A DNA stretch of 53,006 nt from Hyphomicrobiales bacterium (GCA_900489925.1 UEHQ01000039.1:1-53006), one strand, 5' to 3'; counted from the stretch's first letter, positions 1 to 8,793 are shown. A program made the numbers and translations. The notes: generated by a model from the letters alone, not told the origin.

Positions 1-356
1 AAGCGGCTTCGTTCAATCTCGTAGGACTGGCCTCTTTGCCTTCCAGTTCGCGCCGCCATCACCAGATGATGGTTGACGCGGGCCCAAAGCCCAATACCCC
101 GCCACGCATAGAAGTATCGCTGAACCGTCGAGCACGGCGGAAAGTCCTTTGGCAGCATCCGCCATTGGTAGCCGCTCGAGGCGATATACACAAGCGCATT
201 CATGACCTCACGCAGCACCGTTGTCCGCGGTCGCCCAAGTCGACGGGGCGCAGGTAGGAGCGGCTCGACAATTCGCCATTCTCTATCCGTCATATCGCTT
301 GCATAGCGTGCTGCTCGCCGGGCATATTGCCGACGGGTGGTTTCGGTCCAGGCCAT
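1..356 (-). CDS. IS5-family transposase, N-terminal part (runs off the window)
   Basis: The frame opens at the ATG at 356-354 and stays open to base 1, giving about 118 residues. The product starts MAWTETTRRQYARR and continues with MTDREWRIVEPLLPAP, the typical N-terminal 'DUF4096-like' domain of IS5 transposases. Next comes a stretch with TVLREVMNALVYIASSGYQW and, near the edge, STVQRYFYAWRGIGLW. The catalytic DDE region lies beyond the window, so activity cannot be judged. The gene belongs to the IS5 element ending near 435. The family call is secure from the conserved N-terminal words. Confidence 0.8.
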   Translation of the reverse strand, partial: MAWTETTRRQYARRAARYASDMTDREWRIVEPLLPAPRRLGRPRTTVLREVMNALVYIASSGYQWRMLPKDFPPCSTVQRYFYAWRGIGLWARVNHHLVMAARTGRQRGQSYEIERSR

Positions 357-435
357 CGTGAACTCCATCGAATCTTCGCAAATCCGAAGGAATCACAACC
401 TGTTGAAATCACCCACTTCTTTTTGAGGCAGCCTC
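1..435 (-). mobile_element. Partial IS5-family insertion sequence, cut by the window edge
   Basis: This is the 5' half of an IS5-family element. Its transposase reads leftward off the window. The likely outer end is the inverted-repeat-like string gaggcagcctc at about 425-435, which resembles the GAGGCTGCCTC ends of this IS5 subgroup. The other end is outside the window, so the target duplication and completeness cannot be checked. A short related fragment lies at 1854-1945. Confidence 0.7.
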
Positions 436-436
436 C

Positions 437-726
437 AAGGGATGGAGGCCACCACAACTACCTGCTCTCGCGGTTATCAGTTGGCATGCCGCAAACTTAA
501 ATGTTGACTTCGGAGCGTAATACCCTACTTTTTGCCTAGCGGTCTTTTGCTTGAGAGTTGCTTATTGCACGCTCGCACTTGGCCCTACGGTATCTGCCTC
601 TCAAACGCTCGACAGCGCGGTAGTGGACGAAGGTATTAGCGCCCCACTGGTTGAAGCCGAAGCATTTTGTGCTCATCGTTAATCGCTATTCTGCGGCACC
701 GTCGGTTCTGCGGTCGATTAGCCTTG
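437..726. other. Intergenic stretch without a supported gene
   Basis: No reading frame with a convincing start and ribosome-binding site was found between the IS5 end and the cold-shock leader remnant. The last 60 bases resemble the leader region in front of the intact cspA genes in character (a purine-rich site follows), so promoter and leader sequence of a former cspA gene may lie here. Confidence 0.4.
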
Positions 727-765
727 CCCTTTGAAAGGATTCATCATGACCGCCTTTTGTTTTTC
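727..765 (+). other. Remnant of a cspA leader fused to a terminator tail (cspA deleted)
   Basis: The string around 729-751 (cctttgaaaggattcatc then ATG ACC) matches the leader and start of the intact cspA genes at 10914 and 31060 (ctttgaaagggttcatc then ATG ACC). Straight after the second codon comes gccttttgttttt (752-764), which looks like the T-rich tail of the cspA terminator at 31347-31363. The simplest reading is that the whole cspA coding region was deleted, leaving the ribosome-binding site and start next to the terminator tail. The small gene at 792 follows as it does in the other modules. Confidence 0.6.
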
Positions 766-791
766 CGATGACCGATATATGGGAGCCGAAC

Positions 792-995
792 ATGGCACAG
801 ACATATTCAAGACTTCGCCAGCAGGCGGAGATCGCATTCCAGCGAACTCAGGTGACCGCGGACGCAGTCATCAAACATCTTGTCAAAAACGATAGCGAGG
901 CAGATCGACTACGCGCGAAGACCGCTCGGCTTCGCAAAGCTAGGCTTGGCCGCGACAGCGTCAGGGACGAATCCGATCGTTCAGAACTCCGGTGA
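792..995 (+). CDS. Small charged helical protein, cold-shock module family A (copy 1)
   Basis: This is a 67-residue soluble, highly charged protein of unknown function. I chose ATG 792 because GGGAG lies six bases upstream and because the N-terminus MAQTYSRLRQQAE then aligns with MTDTYSKSRQQAE of the copy at 11244. The C-terminal half carries RAKTARLRKARLGR, a version of a motif (K-T-x-x-L-R-x-x-R-L-A) shared with the proteins at 11244, 23201 and the broken copy at 31393. No signal peptide or membrane segment is visible, and the protein is probably mostly helical. In this copy the neighbouring cspA is missing. A family-B gene follows 41 bases downstream. RNA binding or a role in cold or stress adaptation is only an inference from context. 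Confidence 0.7.
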   Translation: MAQTYSRLRQQAEIAFQRTQVTADAVIKHLVKNDSEADRLRAKTARLRKARLGRDSVRDESDRSELR

Positions 996-1036
996 ATTGA
1001 TTTCGCCCAGACCACGAGCGGGAAAGGAAATTAGCC

Positions 1037-1294
1037 ATGCATAACCTCCAACAATTCGCTGTGAGTTCTAACGGAGACCGTTGGTTCCTCGGCAAACGCG
1101 ATAGTGACGCGGAAGCAATCGTTCTTCATCGTGCCAATCCATCCTCGGGTGGCCATGAAACTGTGACGCTTGTCGCGGACTTCCTGAACATCCGGCCGTT
1201 TGGACCCGAGCGTGAGGCGCTTATTGAACTGCTCGGCGTTGGCGATGATGCGGGTGATCCGCAGCAGAATAGCTACATCTCATCGTCCCAGTGA
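1037..1294 (+). CDS. Small GDRWFL-motif protein, cold-shock module family B (copy 1)
   Basis: This is an 85-residue hypothetical protein. It starts at ATG 1037 behind AAAGGAAA. It aligns with the 69-residue protein at 23419-23628: both have F-A-x-S-S-x-GDRWFL near residue 10-18, then VLHRAN, a Gly-rich ET segment, FL and a P-x-GPE-x-x-AL-x-x-L ending. No known domain is recognised. It follows the family-A gene directly and is probably co-transcribed with it. In the second locus the order is B then A, and cspA lies upstream, so the A-B association is repeated and unlikely to be chance. This copy has a C-terminal extension (DDAGDPQQNSY) absent from the other. Confidence 0.7.
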   Translation: MHNLQQFAVSSNGDRWFLGKRDSDAEAIVLHRANPSSGGHETVTLVADFLNIRPFGPEREALIELLGVGDDAGDPQQNSYISSSQ

Positions 1295-1853
1295 GCTTCC
1301 GGCAGCCTCCATCTTCTCGGCCGCCGGGCTGCCCTTTGTTCATTCGCTCCACACGCGCCGGGTTGAGCTGAAGAGGGCAGGGGCGACCTCAATACGTCGT
1401 GGGCCCATATGGGGTTCGCAGATCAGGTCCAACACGCTCACGCGCACTCGAGGTGCCGTCCGGCAGAACTGGTTTTCCTAGTCCCGTCTCTTGACCGTTT
1501 GTCCATATCCTTCGTTCGACCTGCCTACACTCGCAATGGCGGATTAGAAATCCGCTCAGACGCATCCTGAAGCGCGCCGACTACGCTACGTCTGAAATGC
1601 AAGCGGCCGAAGGTGACTTGCATTTGGAAGAAGTCGTTGTCATCCGCAGGGGCGGCATGGGTTTACGGAGAATGTAAGGTGGTCCTCTTTCGCCACGAAC
1701 CGACAACGCGGATGGGGCTCCGGTAGCGGCCGGTCTGGATCGGGCTAACAGCAAATCGGGTGGCGTCGCTTTACCTAGTAGCAATTCGCGGCCAGGATTT
1801 TTGTGGCGAGTTCAGGCAGCGATCGACCAGGTGATTTGCCGCTCCATAGCACT
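1295..1853. other. Stretch without a supported gene
   Basis: About 560 bases with only short frames lacking credible starts. A plus-strand frame around 1575-1680 (reading ...EMQAAEGDLHLEEVVVIRRG...) has protein-like composition and may be a gene remnant, but I do not recognise it. The region separates the small stress genes from a block of decayed transposases. Confidence 0.35.
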
Positions 1854-1945
1854 TCAGCTTATCGGTGATGCCTCCATCACAAGACGATGGTTGATGCGAC
1901 CCCATAACCCTGTCGCTCGCCATTCGTAGAAATACGACTGCACAG
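1854..1945 (-). pseudogene. IS5-family transposase fragment
   Basis: A short minus-strand piece encodes TTVQSYFYEWRATGLWGRIN and then HRLVMEA, which matches STVQRYFYAWRGIGLWARVN and HHLVMAA of the IS5 transposase at the left window edge. It is joined in frame to an IS701-type transposase remnant (the frame starting upstream at 2270), so it is a fused relic of two different IS families and cannot be functional. Confidence 0.65.
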
Positions 1946-2865
1946 TCGTAACCGAGCGCATGGACCGCGGCGGCGTTCCACGCCGATACCAGAGGCCCGT
2001 TCCTGAAGTGACATCAAGGGCTTTGCCAGTCTGCCTGCCGTACCAAGAGGATGCAACAATCCTTTGCCACTTGGTCTTTGGGTCTTTCAGGAGCGTTTTC
2101 AGTTTCGGCAATGGCCTGCCTTTTTGGGCCGGCCGCCCGAGCGTATGGTCATGCCGTTGATCCGGTGGAGCAAAAGAGACTGGCATCCAGGCGCAGCCGC
2201 GTGATGAGAGTGGCCGTGGCGGGAAGCGCTGCCGCCAATGTATGAACGGCAAAGGTGCTGTCTCCGACAAATATGATCTCGCGCTTCGGCAGCCAGCGGC
2301 AAAGCTGTAAGATGCCTTGCCTTGCCCAATCTGTCAGCAGCTTGTGTCTGCGGCCCTTCTTCTGATCTTAGCGCTCGGAGGGGCACAGGATCGTCAGCAC
2401 CGGCAGGGCCTTTCTGCATCTGGCCCATGGGACTGGTGACAGAACCATGAAGCTCAACCATCTCAAACCGCTGGCCTTGACGAAGTGACCATGGCTGGAG
2501 TGCGCCGGGTCACGATAAATTCCACGTGCGGCGATGCGTTGGCCCCAGCGTCGTTCGATTGTATCGTCCATGCCGATCACGACTGGGCCCTCGGGCACGA
2601 GCCGTTCAACGATGACGAACAGCAGCCGTGCCGACAACAGGCGGGGGGCCAGCGGGCGCGGTTGAGGAGCTGATGATAGGCGGAAAAATTGGTCACCACT
2701 GCTCGACCGGTGATCCGCAAACAGGCCGTCACGGTTCGCTTGCCAGGCGATAAGAGCGCACCCATCACCGGGACCAGCAGATGCTCCCAACTCGGCGCCG
2801 TAAACCAGAAACAAAATGGCGACTGCCATGGCGGAGGATGTGGGGAACCGCGTCTCCACGCTCAT
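1946..2865 (-). pseudogene. Decayed IS701-family transposase
   Basis: Three overlapping minus-strand frames together read as one IS701-type transposase. The N-terminal part (2865-2368) contains GMDDTIERRWGQRIAARGIY and then RDPAHSSHGHFVKASGLRW, the first catalytic Asp region of the family. A middle part (about 2400-2270) continues in another frame with LTILCPSER and a tract of RRQHLCR type. The C-terminal part (2270-1950) has LLKDPKTKWQRIVASSWYG and ALDVTSGTGLWYRRGTPP. At least two frameshifts separate them, and the end is replaced by an IS5 fragment. Non-functional. Confidence 0.7.
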
Positions 2866-2894
2866 TGTTACGATCAGGAAATTTGCTCATCCAA

Positions 2895-3480
2895 CGGTTG
2901 GAATCCGATCGGATAGATGACGCAAGGACGCAAACTGCGACGAATTGATTCACCCCAAGCCGCTCAGTAGAGCCCGAAATCAAAACCAATTTTGTACAAA
3001 GTCGAGCTAAGAGCCGGACAAGCAACTGCCTGGCGGCTGTGGTATCGCAGTGGGTCTGGAAGAACTCATCGAGAAAATTACCATCCTGATTAACCGCGCG
3101 CCAAAGCCAATGCTTTCGCCCGCCGATGGAAATCACGACCTCATCCAGATGCAAGATATCATGATGGCGGTTTCTTGCGGCGCAATTACCGGGCATAGGC
3201 GGGGCCGAATTTCCGGCCAATCGGCCGATGGTTTCGTAGGACATCAATGCCGTGCTCCAACGGCATCTGCTCGACCAGTCGCGGGCTGAGCGGAAAGCGA
3301 GAATGGAGCCAGGCTGCCCGAGCGACGACCCGTGTCGGGTTACCGCTGGCGCGCCGTGTGGCTTCATCGCGCTCAGCGCCTGCCACGGGGCGAACTGGCC
3401 GGAAGTGTCGATGTTCGCGCAGATGCTCCTTCCCAAGAAGGCCACATCCCGGTGGGCACATAGAGATCGCCATCCGCTGA
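2895..3480 (-). pseudogene. Decayed IS6-family transposase
   Basis: The minus strand carries LHLDEVVISIGGRKHWLWRA then VNQDGNFLDEFFQT and RQLLVRLLARL, the first DDE Asp segment of IS6/IS26-type transposases. Upstream in another frame are FPLSPRLVEQMPLEHGIDVL and IGRKFGPAYAR, the usual helix-turn-helix region. Frames shift at about 3200 and again near the C-terminus (ERLGVNQFVAV, where the family continues through further DDE residues). A separate C-terminal IS6 piece lies at 9507-9728 and could come from the same or a related element. Confidence 0.7.
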
Positions 3481-3720
3481 AATCCGGGCTCAGGTACGCC
3501 GAGAGCGGTTGCTTCGTCCGGGAAGGAACATGAAGGAACATGAATCCTAGGAAAACTCTATAAAAATGCGCGCATTCTTTAGTCTACCGTGCTATTATTA
3601 GTTGTTCCTAAACTGTGACCTGCCGTGGTCGGTTCTGGCTACGGCCGCTTGTGGTTTCCAAACATATCACTGCACACACCAGCACTCGCTCTGGCAGGGC
3701 GAGGCTGCGGGAGAACAACC

Positions 3721-4017
3721 ATGATACGTCGTGTTTCAATAGCACTATCTTTAGTTGCGGGTCTTGGCTTGACAGGTCAGGCATTGACCGCGGAAGTAGA
3801 CATGTCGAAGGTGACCTGCAAGGATGTGGGAGACATGCCGGCCGCCAAGACCATTGGCGTGGCCATGTGGGTGAACGGGTACGTTCACGGCAAAGCTGGC
3901 AGCGCCATGATTGACGGCGATAAAGCCCACGCGAATGCGGAGAAGGTCGCTGCCTATTGTAAGAGCAATACCAGCTCTACGCTTGCGGACGCCATGGAAG
4001 CAGTATCCAAGATGTAG
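3721..4017 (+). CDS. HdeA/HdeB-family periplasmic acid-stress chaperone
   Basis: This is a 98-residue exported protein. I chose ATG 3721 (GGGAGAACAACC just upstream) because it begins a good signal peptide, MIRRVSIALSLVAGLGLTG, with likely cleavage after ALTA. The mature part carries VTCKDVGDMPAAKTIGVAMW and VNGYVHGKAG, the typical HdeA pattern. The two cysteines (in VTCKD and AAYCKSN) form the family's single disulfide. In enteric bacteria HdeA prevents aggregation of periplasmic proteins at low pH. The rhizobial homologue is usually annotated by family only. It stands alone between IS debris. The upstream region (3540-3620) is AT-rich and presumably holds the promoter. Confidence 0.85.
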   Translation: MIRRVSIALSLVAGLGLTGQALTAEVDMSKVTCKDVGDMPAAKTIGVAMWVNGYVHGKAGSAMIDGDKAHANAEKVAAYCKSNTSSTLADAMEAVSKM

Positions 4018-4344
4018 TATATTTTGTCGGTGGCGGCACTGACGCCGCCACCAGTTGCATTGAGGTCCTGTCGTGAAGAAGCGTGCATTCTCTCACCGAC
4101 GAGTTCACCAGGGCGGAGCCGCGCCACCGGGTCAATAAGCGTCAAATGAACGCTTTCGGCTGATGAAGCCGACGGTCGAAGAGGACCTGAAGGTCGAGAA
4201 GTTCGTCGGCGTGCCTGTGCCGAGAGTTCAAACGCGTGACGGCCGGGTGCGCTCACAGGCTTACTGATCAGAACGAGATCGCTCCCGGGCTGGGAGACGT
4301 TCGAAGCAATCACAGCCCATGAGCCCATGTGACGTTTATCGCTA
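4018..4344. other. Stretch without a supported gene
   Basis: No convincing coding sequence was seen between the HdeA-like gene and the IS427-like insertion. Short plus-strand pieces (for example around 4130-4220, reading RLMKPTVEEDLKVEKFVG) look like remnants of an unidentified gene. Confidence 0.35.
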
Positions 4345-5178
4345 GGGTCCGGACCCAATAAGTGGGTTTCCTTGCGCACTGCGACGTGATTCACTCGCCT
4401 CAGCGAGGAGGCGGTTGCATGTCTGATTTCTTTTGGTTTTCCGACGCGCAGTGGGAGCGGATAGAGCCGCTTTTGCCGACAGATGTGCGAGGCAAGCCGC
4501 GCGTGGATGACCGCCGGGTCTTGAGCGGGATCGTCCATGCGCTGCGCTGTGGTGGCCGCTGGGCGGATTGCGCAGATGTCTATGGACCGAAGAAGACACT
4601 CTACAACCGCTTCGTCCGCTGGTCCGAACGCGGCATCTGGGAAGGCATCTTCAGTGCGCTCGCAGGGGCCGATGATGCGCCGGATCGACTGTTCATCGAC
4701 AGCAGTTGCATCAAGGTCCACCGCTGTGCGGGTGGAGGAAAAGCCTTGGCTCATGGTATCGGCCGCACCAAAGGTGGACGGAACACCAAGCTCCATGCTG
4801 TCTGCGATGCCAAAGGCCGCCCTCACGTCCTGCTCCTGACGCCCGGCAACGTCCACGATTGCAAGGTGGCGAGGCTCTGTATCGAAGCTCTGCCACCCTC
4901 CGCCGAACTCGTCGCCGACAAAGGCTATGACAGCCAGGCTCTGCGCGAGTGGCTCGACGAGCGTGGTACCCAAGCCGTCATCCCGCCGCGCAAGAACCGC
5001 AAAATCCAATATGAATACGACAAGGCCATCTACAAGCAGCGCAACGTCATCGAGCGCATGTTCTGTCGCCTCAAGGACTGGCGTCGCCTCGCGACCCGCT
5101 TCGACCGCAACATCAAAAACTTCATGGGGGCAATCGCACTCGCAGCCGCCGTCATCTGGTGGTTGTGAGTCCGGACCC
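4345..5178 (+). mobile_element. Complete IS5-family (IS427-group) insertion sequence
   Basis: The element is 834 bp. The left end gggtccggac (4345) is mirrored by gtccggaccc ending at 5178, and TA dinucleotides flank both sides (4343-4344 and 5179-5180), as expected for the 2-bp target duplication of the IS427 group. It carries one open transposase gene, which fills it almost completely. With intact ends and gene it may still be mobile. Confidence 0.85.
4419..5168 (+). CDS. IS5-family (IS427-group) transposase, single open frame
   Basis: This is a 249-residue DDE transposase. ATG 4419 follows GAGGAGGCGGTTGC. The N-terminal domain has FSDAQWERIEPLLPTD, with DDRRVLSGIVHALR and LYNRFVRWSERGIW after it. 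The catalytic region shows FIDSSCIKVHR (first Asp), then LVADKGYDS (second Asp) and KQRNVIERMFCRLKDWRRLA (Glu, in the Y-R-x-K/E-type signature). IS427-group transposases are often made by frameshifting between two frames, but here a single frame spans both halves. It reads to within ten bases of the right inverted repeat. Confidence 0.9.
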   Translation: MSDFFWFSDAQWERIEPLLPTDVRGKPRVDDRRVLSGIVHALRCGGRWADCADVYGPKKTLYNRFVRWSERGIWEGIFSALAGADDAPDRLFIDSSCIKVHRCAGGGKALAHGIGRTKGGRNTKLHAVCDAKGRPHVLLLTPGNVHDCKVARLCIEALPPSAELVADKGYDSQALREWLDERGTQAVIPPRKNRKIQYEYDKAIYKQRNVIERMFCRLKDWRRLATRFDRNIKNFMGAIALAAAVIWWL

Positions 5179-5370
5179 TAGTCATAATCGATTGATCGAA
5201 AAGGTTGCGGTTGCGACAGACAGTCAGCTTTTGAGCACCATAGCGCCGCTAGCTCGTCGTTTCGTTCATCCAACAGTTCGCGTGTTCGCCGAGGAGATAC
5301 CATGTGCACTCGACTGGCTTGAGAGGGGAAGTTGGTGGAGGCCGCAGCGCCGAACTAGAGCGCGTCCATT

Positions 5371-6250
5371 TTAATCGGGGTCATATCCGGCTGCTGCGAA
5401 GTAGTTTGCACATTCCTGCGGTTTGAAGAGCGTGACGATTTTGCCGACGGTACCCCACAAGGCGTCGACGGAGCGCTCGGCTCTTGCGCACAGAAGCGCT
5501 TTAAGTTTGGAAAAGGCTATTTCGATGGGGTTGAAGTCGGGACTGTAGGGCGGGAGATAGAGCAGCCTGCCGCCAGCTGCTTCGATGGCCTGGCGGATAC
5601 CATCGGCTTTGTGTTCCGGCAGGTTATCCCTGATGACAGTATCACCCGAACTGAGCGTCGGCACGAGCACCTGTTCGACGTAGGCCAAGAATGCTGCACC
5701 GTTCATCGGGCCGTCGAGGACCATCGGTGCCGTCATGCCGGAAAGCCTGAGCGCGCCTGTAAAGGCCGTGGTTTTCCAGTGTCCGTGGGGAACGGCCGAC
5801 CGGCAGCGTTGTCCGCATAGGGATCGCCCGCGCAGTCGCGCCATCTTCGTGGAAAGACCGGTCTCATCGATAGAGACCAACTTGGCAGGATCGAGATCGA
5901 GCTGGCCATCAAACCATTCCTGACGCCGGCTCAAAAGGTCGGCTCGCTCCTGCTCCAGTGCATGTGCGGTCTTATGGGATGGCCCGCCCTTCCGAGGACA
6001 TCGAGTATGATGATCCGTCATTGAAGGAAGAGGAGCCGATCCATGACCATTTCAATTTTGGGTATCGATATCGGTAAGAATAGCTGCAGCGTTGTCGGCG
6101 GGTCAATTGGCCCTGTCGCGCATTGGCGATCCAGGCAATGGCCGTCGAAATCCCAATCCCAAACCGCGCCGCCGCCGAGCGTGCAGACATCCCGTCTGCA
6201 GAGGCCGCCAGAACACGACTGCGAAGATCATCGCTTAATGCACGTGACAT
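5371..6250 (-). pseudogene. IS630-family transposase, interrupted
   Basis: The N-terminal part begins at ATG 6250 with AGGGAG upstream and reads MSRALSDDLRSRVLAA, then SARSAAARFGIGISTAIAW, the family's helix-turn-helix. After LTRRQ (about 6095) the frame enters unrelated sequence. The C-terminal part resumes near 5965 (KTAHALEQERADLLSRRQEW) and has the DDE segments LVSIDETGLSTKMARLRGR, VIRDNLPEHKADGIRQAI and LLYLPPYSPDFNPIEIAFS. The linker between helix-turn-helix and catalytic domain is missing, so the product is not functional. Confidence 0.8.
6043..6099 (+). pseudogene. 5' end of an IS110-family transposase inside the IS630 element
   Basis: The plus strand opens at ATG 6043 with MTISILGIDIGKNSCSVVG. 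This is the standard start of an IS110/IS1111 DEDD transposase, including the first catalytic Asp in GIDIGK. After about 19 codons the similarity stops and the sequence is IS630 again. The upstream bases gaagaggagccgatcc look like its ribosome-binding site. Confidence 0.6.
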
Positions 6251-6339
6251 CCATGTCTCCCTGATGCGAAGGCAGGGAATCACGGCAACCGGCACCTGTC
6301 ATCCAAATTCCGATTCCGCGTTCAGCGGACGCGCTCTAG

Positions 6340-7536
6340 CTGTTGAAAAAGTGCGAACGTCTTCCCGCAAACAGGAATAGCTGCTTAGTTTGAGCATGAG
6401 CCCGAGTCACCTCGGAGCTCGTAACGAGACGCCAGCCGGGATCGAATAGGCAACCGGGGACGGCTGGCGTCGACTTATTTGATTTCGGACATTTCTTGGG
6501 CGGATGCCGAGAGCAGCGCTGGCAAACACCTTCGCGATGCAAAAAACAACTGCATGAAAGCGATCGAGGGAAAGCGTCCCCGCGCAGAAAGAAGGGGTGG
6601 TGGCGGCTGTCGAAGCGCATATCTGGTTCAAAGAAAAACAGTACGCTGAACTCTTCCTACTCTGCTGTGGGCTGAAGCTCAATTCCGTCGCAAAAAACTG
6701 TTGGACCACGATTTTCGTACCTAACTGGATACTGTCCTGCGCATCTGTGTATGGCGTGGCATGCCCAGCCCTCGACTGGCCAAGTCGACTTGCCTGCGAC
6801 CGGGTCGCAACGCTGACTAGCCAATCCGTAGATGCAGGATAACCAAAAAGGCTCCGGGAGGAGGCGTGGCCGTTGCGAGTTCGCATTTCCGGGCAGTACT
6901 GTTCAGATGAAACTCGATGGGCCTCTAAATATTGGCTCTTGTCACGGGCATAATAGTACCGCTTGCCTGTGCCGCGAGCATCGCCGCCAGCTGGTGGCTT
7001 ATAATAGCAAAGCCAGATTGCCAAGGCATTTCGGCGGTACGCAGGCTCGGCATCACTCATGGCGGCGGACCATTATGCTGGTCGGCGAGTGGTTCTGCGC
7101 TATGAGTGGAGGGCCGGGCAACTCACCACGTTCCAGAAGCTTGTTATGGCCCTGTAACAGAACGCCGACAATTCTTTCGGTGTGACATTCCGGCACTAGT
7201 CCCCGGCATGTCCAGCCCCTAGTCTCTGATTCGTCACCTCCACGGTGCGCCCGATCGAAGGAGAGGACCTCCTAATGAGAAGAATTCTAGTCCGTGATCG
7301 TTTCAATAATTGCTGTTGCGAGCTTAAGTGCCTGCTGAACGCTTGGAAAGGCAAAAGCACGGCCCGCCGCCTGCAATTGTAGTCAACAATTATGCACACC
7401 ATTGAATTTGGAGAAGGACGATATTCGCTCTTCTCCGCTCTAGTGTCGCCAGGGTCCGGCTCCGTTTGTTAGTTTCCGGCGCAACACCATGGCGCATAGA
7501 TCCACATTCACCTTGGCTCTCATATGGAGCGTAGAT
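6340..7536. other. 1.2-kb stretch without a supported gene
   Basis: Frames on both strands overlap heavily with low-complexity composition and poor starts. A plus-strand segment at about 7070-7150 (reading VVLRYEWRAGQLTTFQKLVM then a stop) has protein-like character and may be the tail of a lost gene. A 35-codon frame at 7273-7380 (MRRILVRDRFNN) has GGAGAGGACCTCCTA upstream but no recognised relative. I treat the region as degenerate. Confidence 0.35.
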
Positions 7537-8121
7537 ATGACGCTTGCGCGAAGCGGTCACCTGCTGATTGTCCTGTTGGCATTGTCGTTATCCGCATGCC
7601 AGACGAAAGATAAAAGTGCCCAACCGAATTTCATCACCGACAGCCGCGGCCTATCACTCGCCGAGCCGACTCGAACCGACGCCTACAGCCACTTCATCGA
7701 GTTTCGATCGCGTTACGCGTTGACTTATGGGCATACCTACGTGGTATTCGGGCGCGTAGACTCGAAGGGAAATATGGTCGATCCCGAGGTCGCAGGCCTT
7801 GCGCCCGCATCCCCGGATGCTGCTCCCTATCTCATAGGCCATGTCATACCGGTTCCGGCTACGACCGGGCAAACCGACGGGGATCTAGAAGAGCAGTACA
7901 GGTCAGCAAGCTGGCGTGTGATGCTCTCGGACGAAGAATACAACAATGTCGTGGCCTTCATCCGCAAGCAGCAAGCGAATTCCCATTTCTGGCAAGCGTC
8001 CGTCGATAATTGCAACAACTGGGTAGGCGAGATCGCACGCCACATGGGCTACAAAACGCCTAGCATCTGGCTGAGGCCGCAACAGTTCATTACTGAGCTT
8101 CGCGAGATGAACACTCACTGA
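7537..8121 (+). CDS. Putative lipoprotein with a permuted NlpC/P60 (LRAT-like) pattern
   Basis: This is a 194-residue hypothetical lipoprotein. I prefer ATG 7537 over the upstream ATG at 7489 because GGAG lies seven bases before it and because MTLARSGHLLIVLLALSLSA then forms a lipoprotein signal ending in the lipobox LSAC. The mature protein has YALTYGHTYVVFGRV (His after a short strand) and, near the C-terminus, VDNCNNWVGEIARHMG. This His-first, NCxxW/F-last order resembles circularly permuted papain-fold proteins, where Cys and His are catalytic. That match is by motif only, and the enzyme activity is an inference. It is predicted to be envelope-anchored and monocistronic. Confidence 0.65.
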   Translation: MTLARSGHLLIVLLALSLSACQTKDKSAQPNFITDSRGLSLAEPTRTDAYSHFIEFRSRYALTYGHTYVVFGRVDSKGNMVDPEVAGLAPASPDAAPYLIGHVIPVPATTGQTDGDLEEQYRSASWRVMLSDEEYNNVVAFIRKQQANSHFWQASVDNCNNWVGEIARHMGYKTPSIWLRPQQFITELREMNTH

Positions 8122-8271
8122 ATGGCTTCTACACCGGCTTGAGATGACGGATTGCCGCCCCTGCTACGTTTAGCCGTGGCGGAAAACAGTGACTGCGCAC
8201 TGATCAGTATGATCCATCGGTCAGCATCCGCAGTTACCGTTTCCGACTTGAAAACGGTGGGAACTCTATAG

Positions 8272-8793
8272 TCAATGCTTGAGGCACTTACGACCCATTG
8301 CCATTGCCTTATAGGTTCCCTTCAGATCGACCACAAACGTCCCCGCGGTTTCGGGAAACACGATCATTTCGTACTTCTTGGCTAAGTCGCGCTTGAAATT
8401 CGGGCTATCCGTCGTGATGTAGCCACCAGAGTATCCGCCCTTGAGTTCGCCATGGGTGCTGGTGGCCAGCCCCCCGTAAAGGTTACCTCCGATGGAGACG
8501 AAAACTTCAGACTTGGCTCCATTCTGCAACCCAATATCCGCCTTAGAAAACACTCCAAGATATCCCACCTCACGATCTGCGGGGGTGACCCCCATTTGCA
8601 CCGAACCCGGACCATATTCGCGAACGATCAAGCAATCGCCGCGGGTCTTATTTGTATAGACGGTCCAACCTTCAACCTCACCATATTTGGCAAGCACATC
8701 ACTAGCCTTCGGAACAGGGTTTTGTGCGTAGGCTGCGATCGCAGACGAGAGGATAACCGCTATCGTCGCGATGGGGGCCACGGAGTTTCTCAT
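8272..8793 (-). CDS. Conserved hypothetical exported protein
   Basis: This is a 173-residue protein with a clear Sec signal peptide (MRNSVAPIATIAVILSSAIA, cleavage after AYA, before QNPVPK). The mature part shows GWTVYTNKTRGDCLIVREYG and GGYSGGYITTDSPNFKRDL, with two cysteines (DCLIV and RKCLKH) that could pair in the periplasm. I do not recognise a named domain. Overall it resembles small rhizobial periplasmic proteins with a beta-rich fold. It is convergent with the lipoprotein gene at 7537 across 150 bases. Confidence 0.65.
   Translation of the reverse strand: MRNSVAPIATIAVILSSAIAAYAQNPVPKASDVLAKYGEVEGWTVYTNKTRGDCLIVREYGPGSVQMGVTPADREVGYLGVFSKADIGLQNGAKSEVFVSIGGNLYGGLATSTHGELKGGYSGGYITTDSPNFKRDLAKKYEMIVFPETAGTFVVDLKGTYKAMAMGRKCLKH

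Larger units (their letters stand above)
5358..6336 (-). mobile_element. IS630-family insertion sequence with a foreign internal segment
   Basis: Inverted ends tagagcgcgtcc (5356-5367) and ggacgcgctcta (6327-6338) frame a minus-strand IS630-type transposase. The outermost TA on each side fits the TA target duplication of IS630/Tc1 elements. The middle of the transposase gene (about 5965-6095) is not IS630 sequence and contains the first codons of an IS110-type transposase on the opposite strand. The element is therefore a defective chimera. Confidence 0.75.

Noticed and set aside
3954..5009. 351-codon minus-strand frame
   Set aside because: It overlaps the end of the HdeA-like gene and is antisense to the IS427 transposase.
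6407..7060. 217-codon minus-strand frame between IS630 and the lipoprotein
   Set aside because: Composition is low in hydrophobic periodicity, the start is poor, and no family is recognisable; treated as degenerate sequence.
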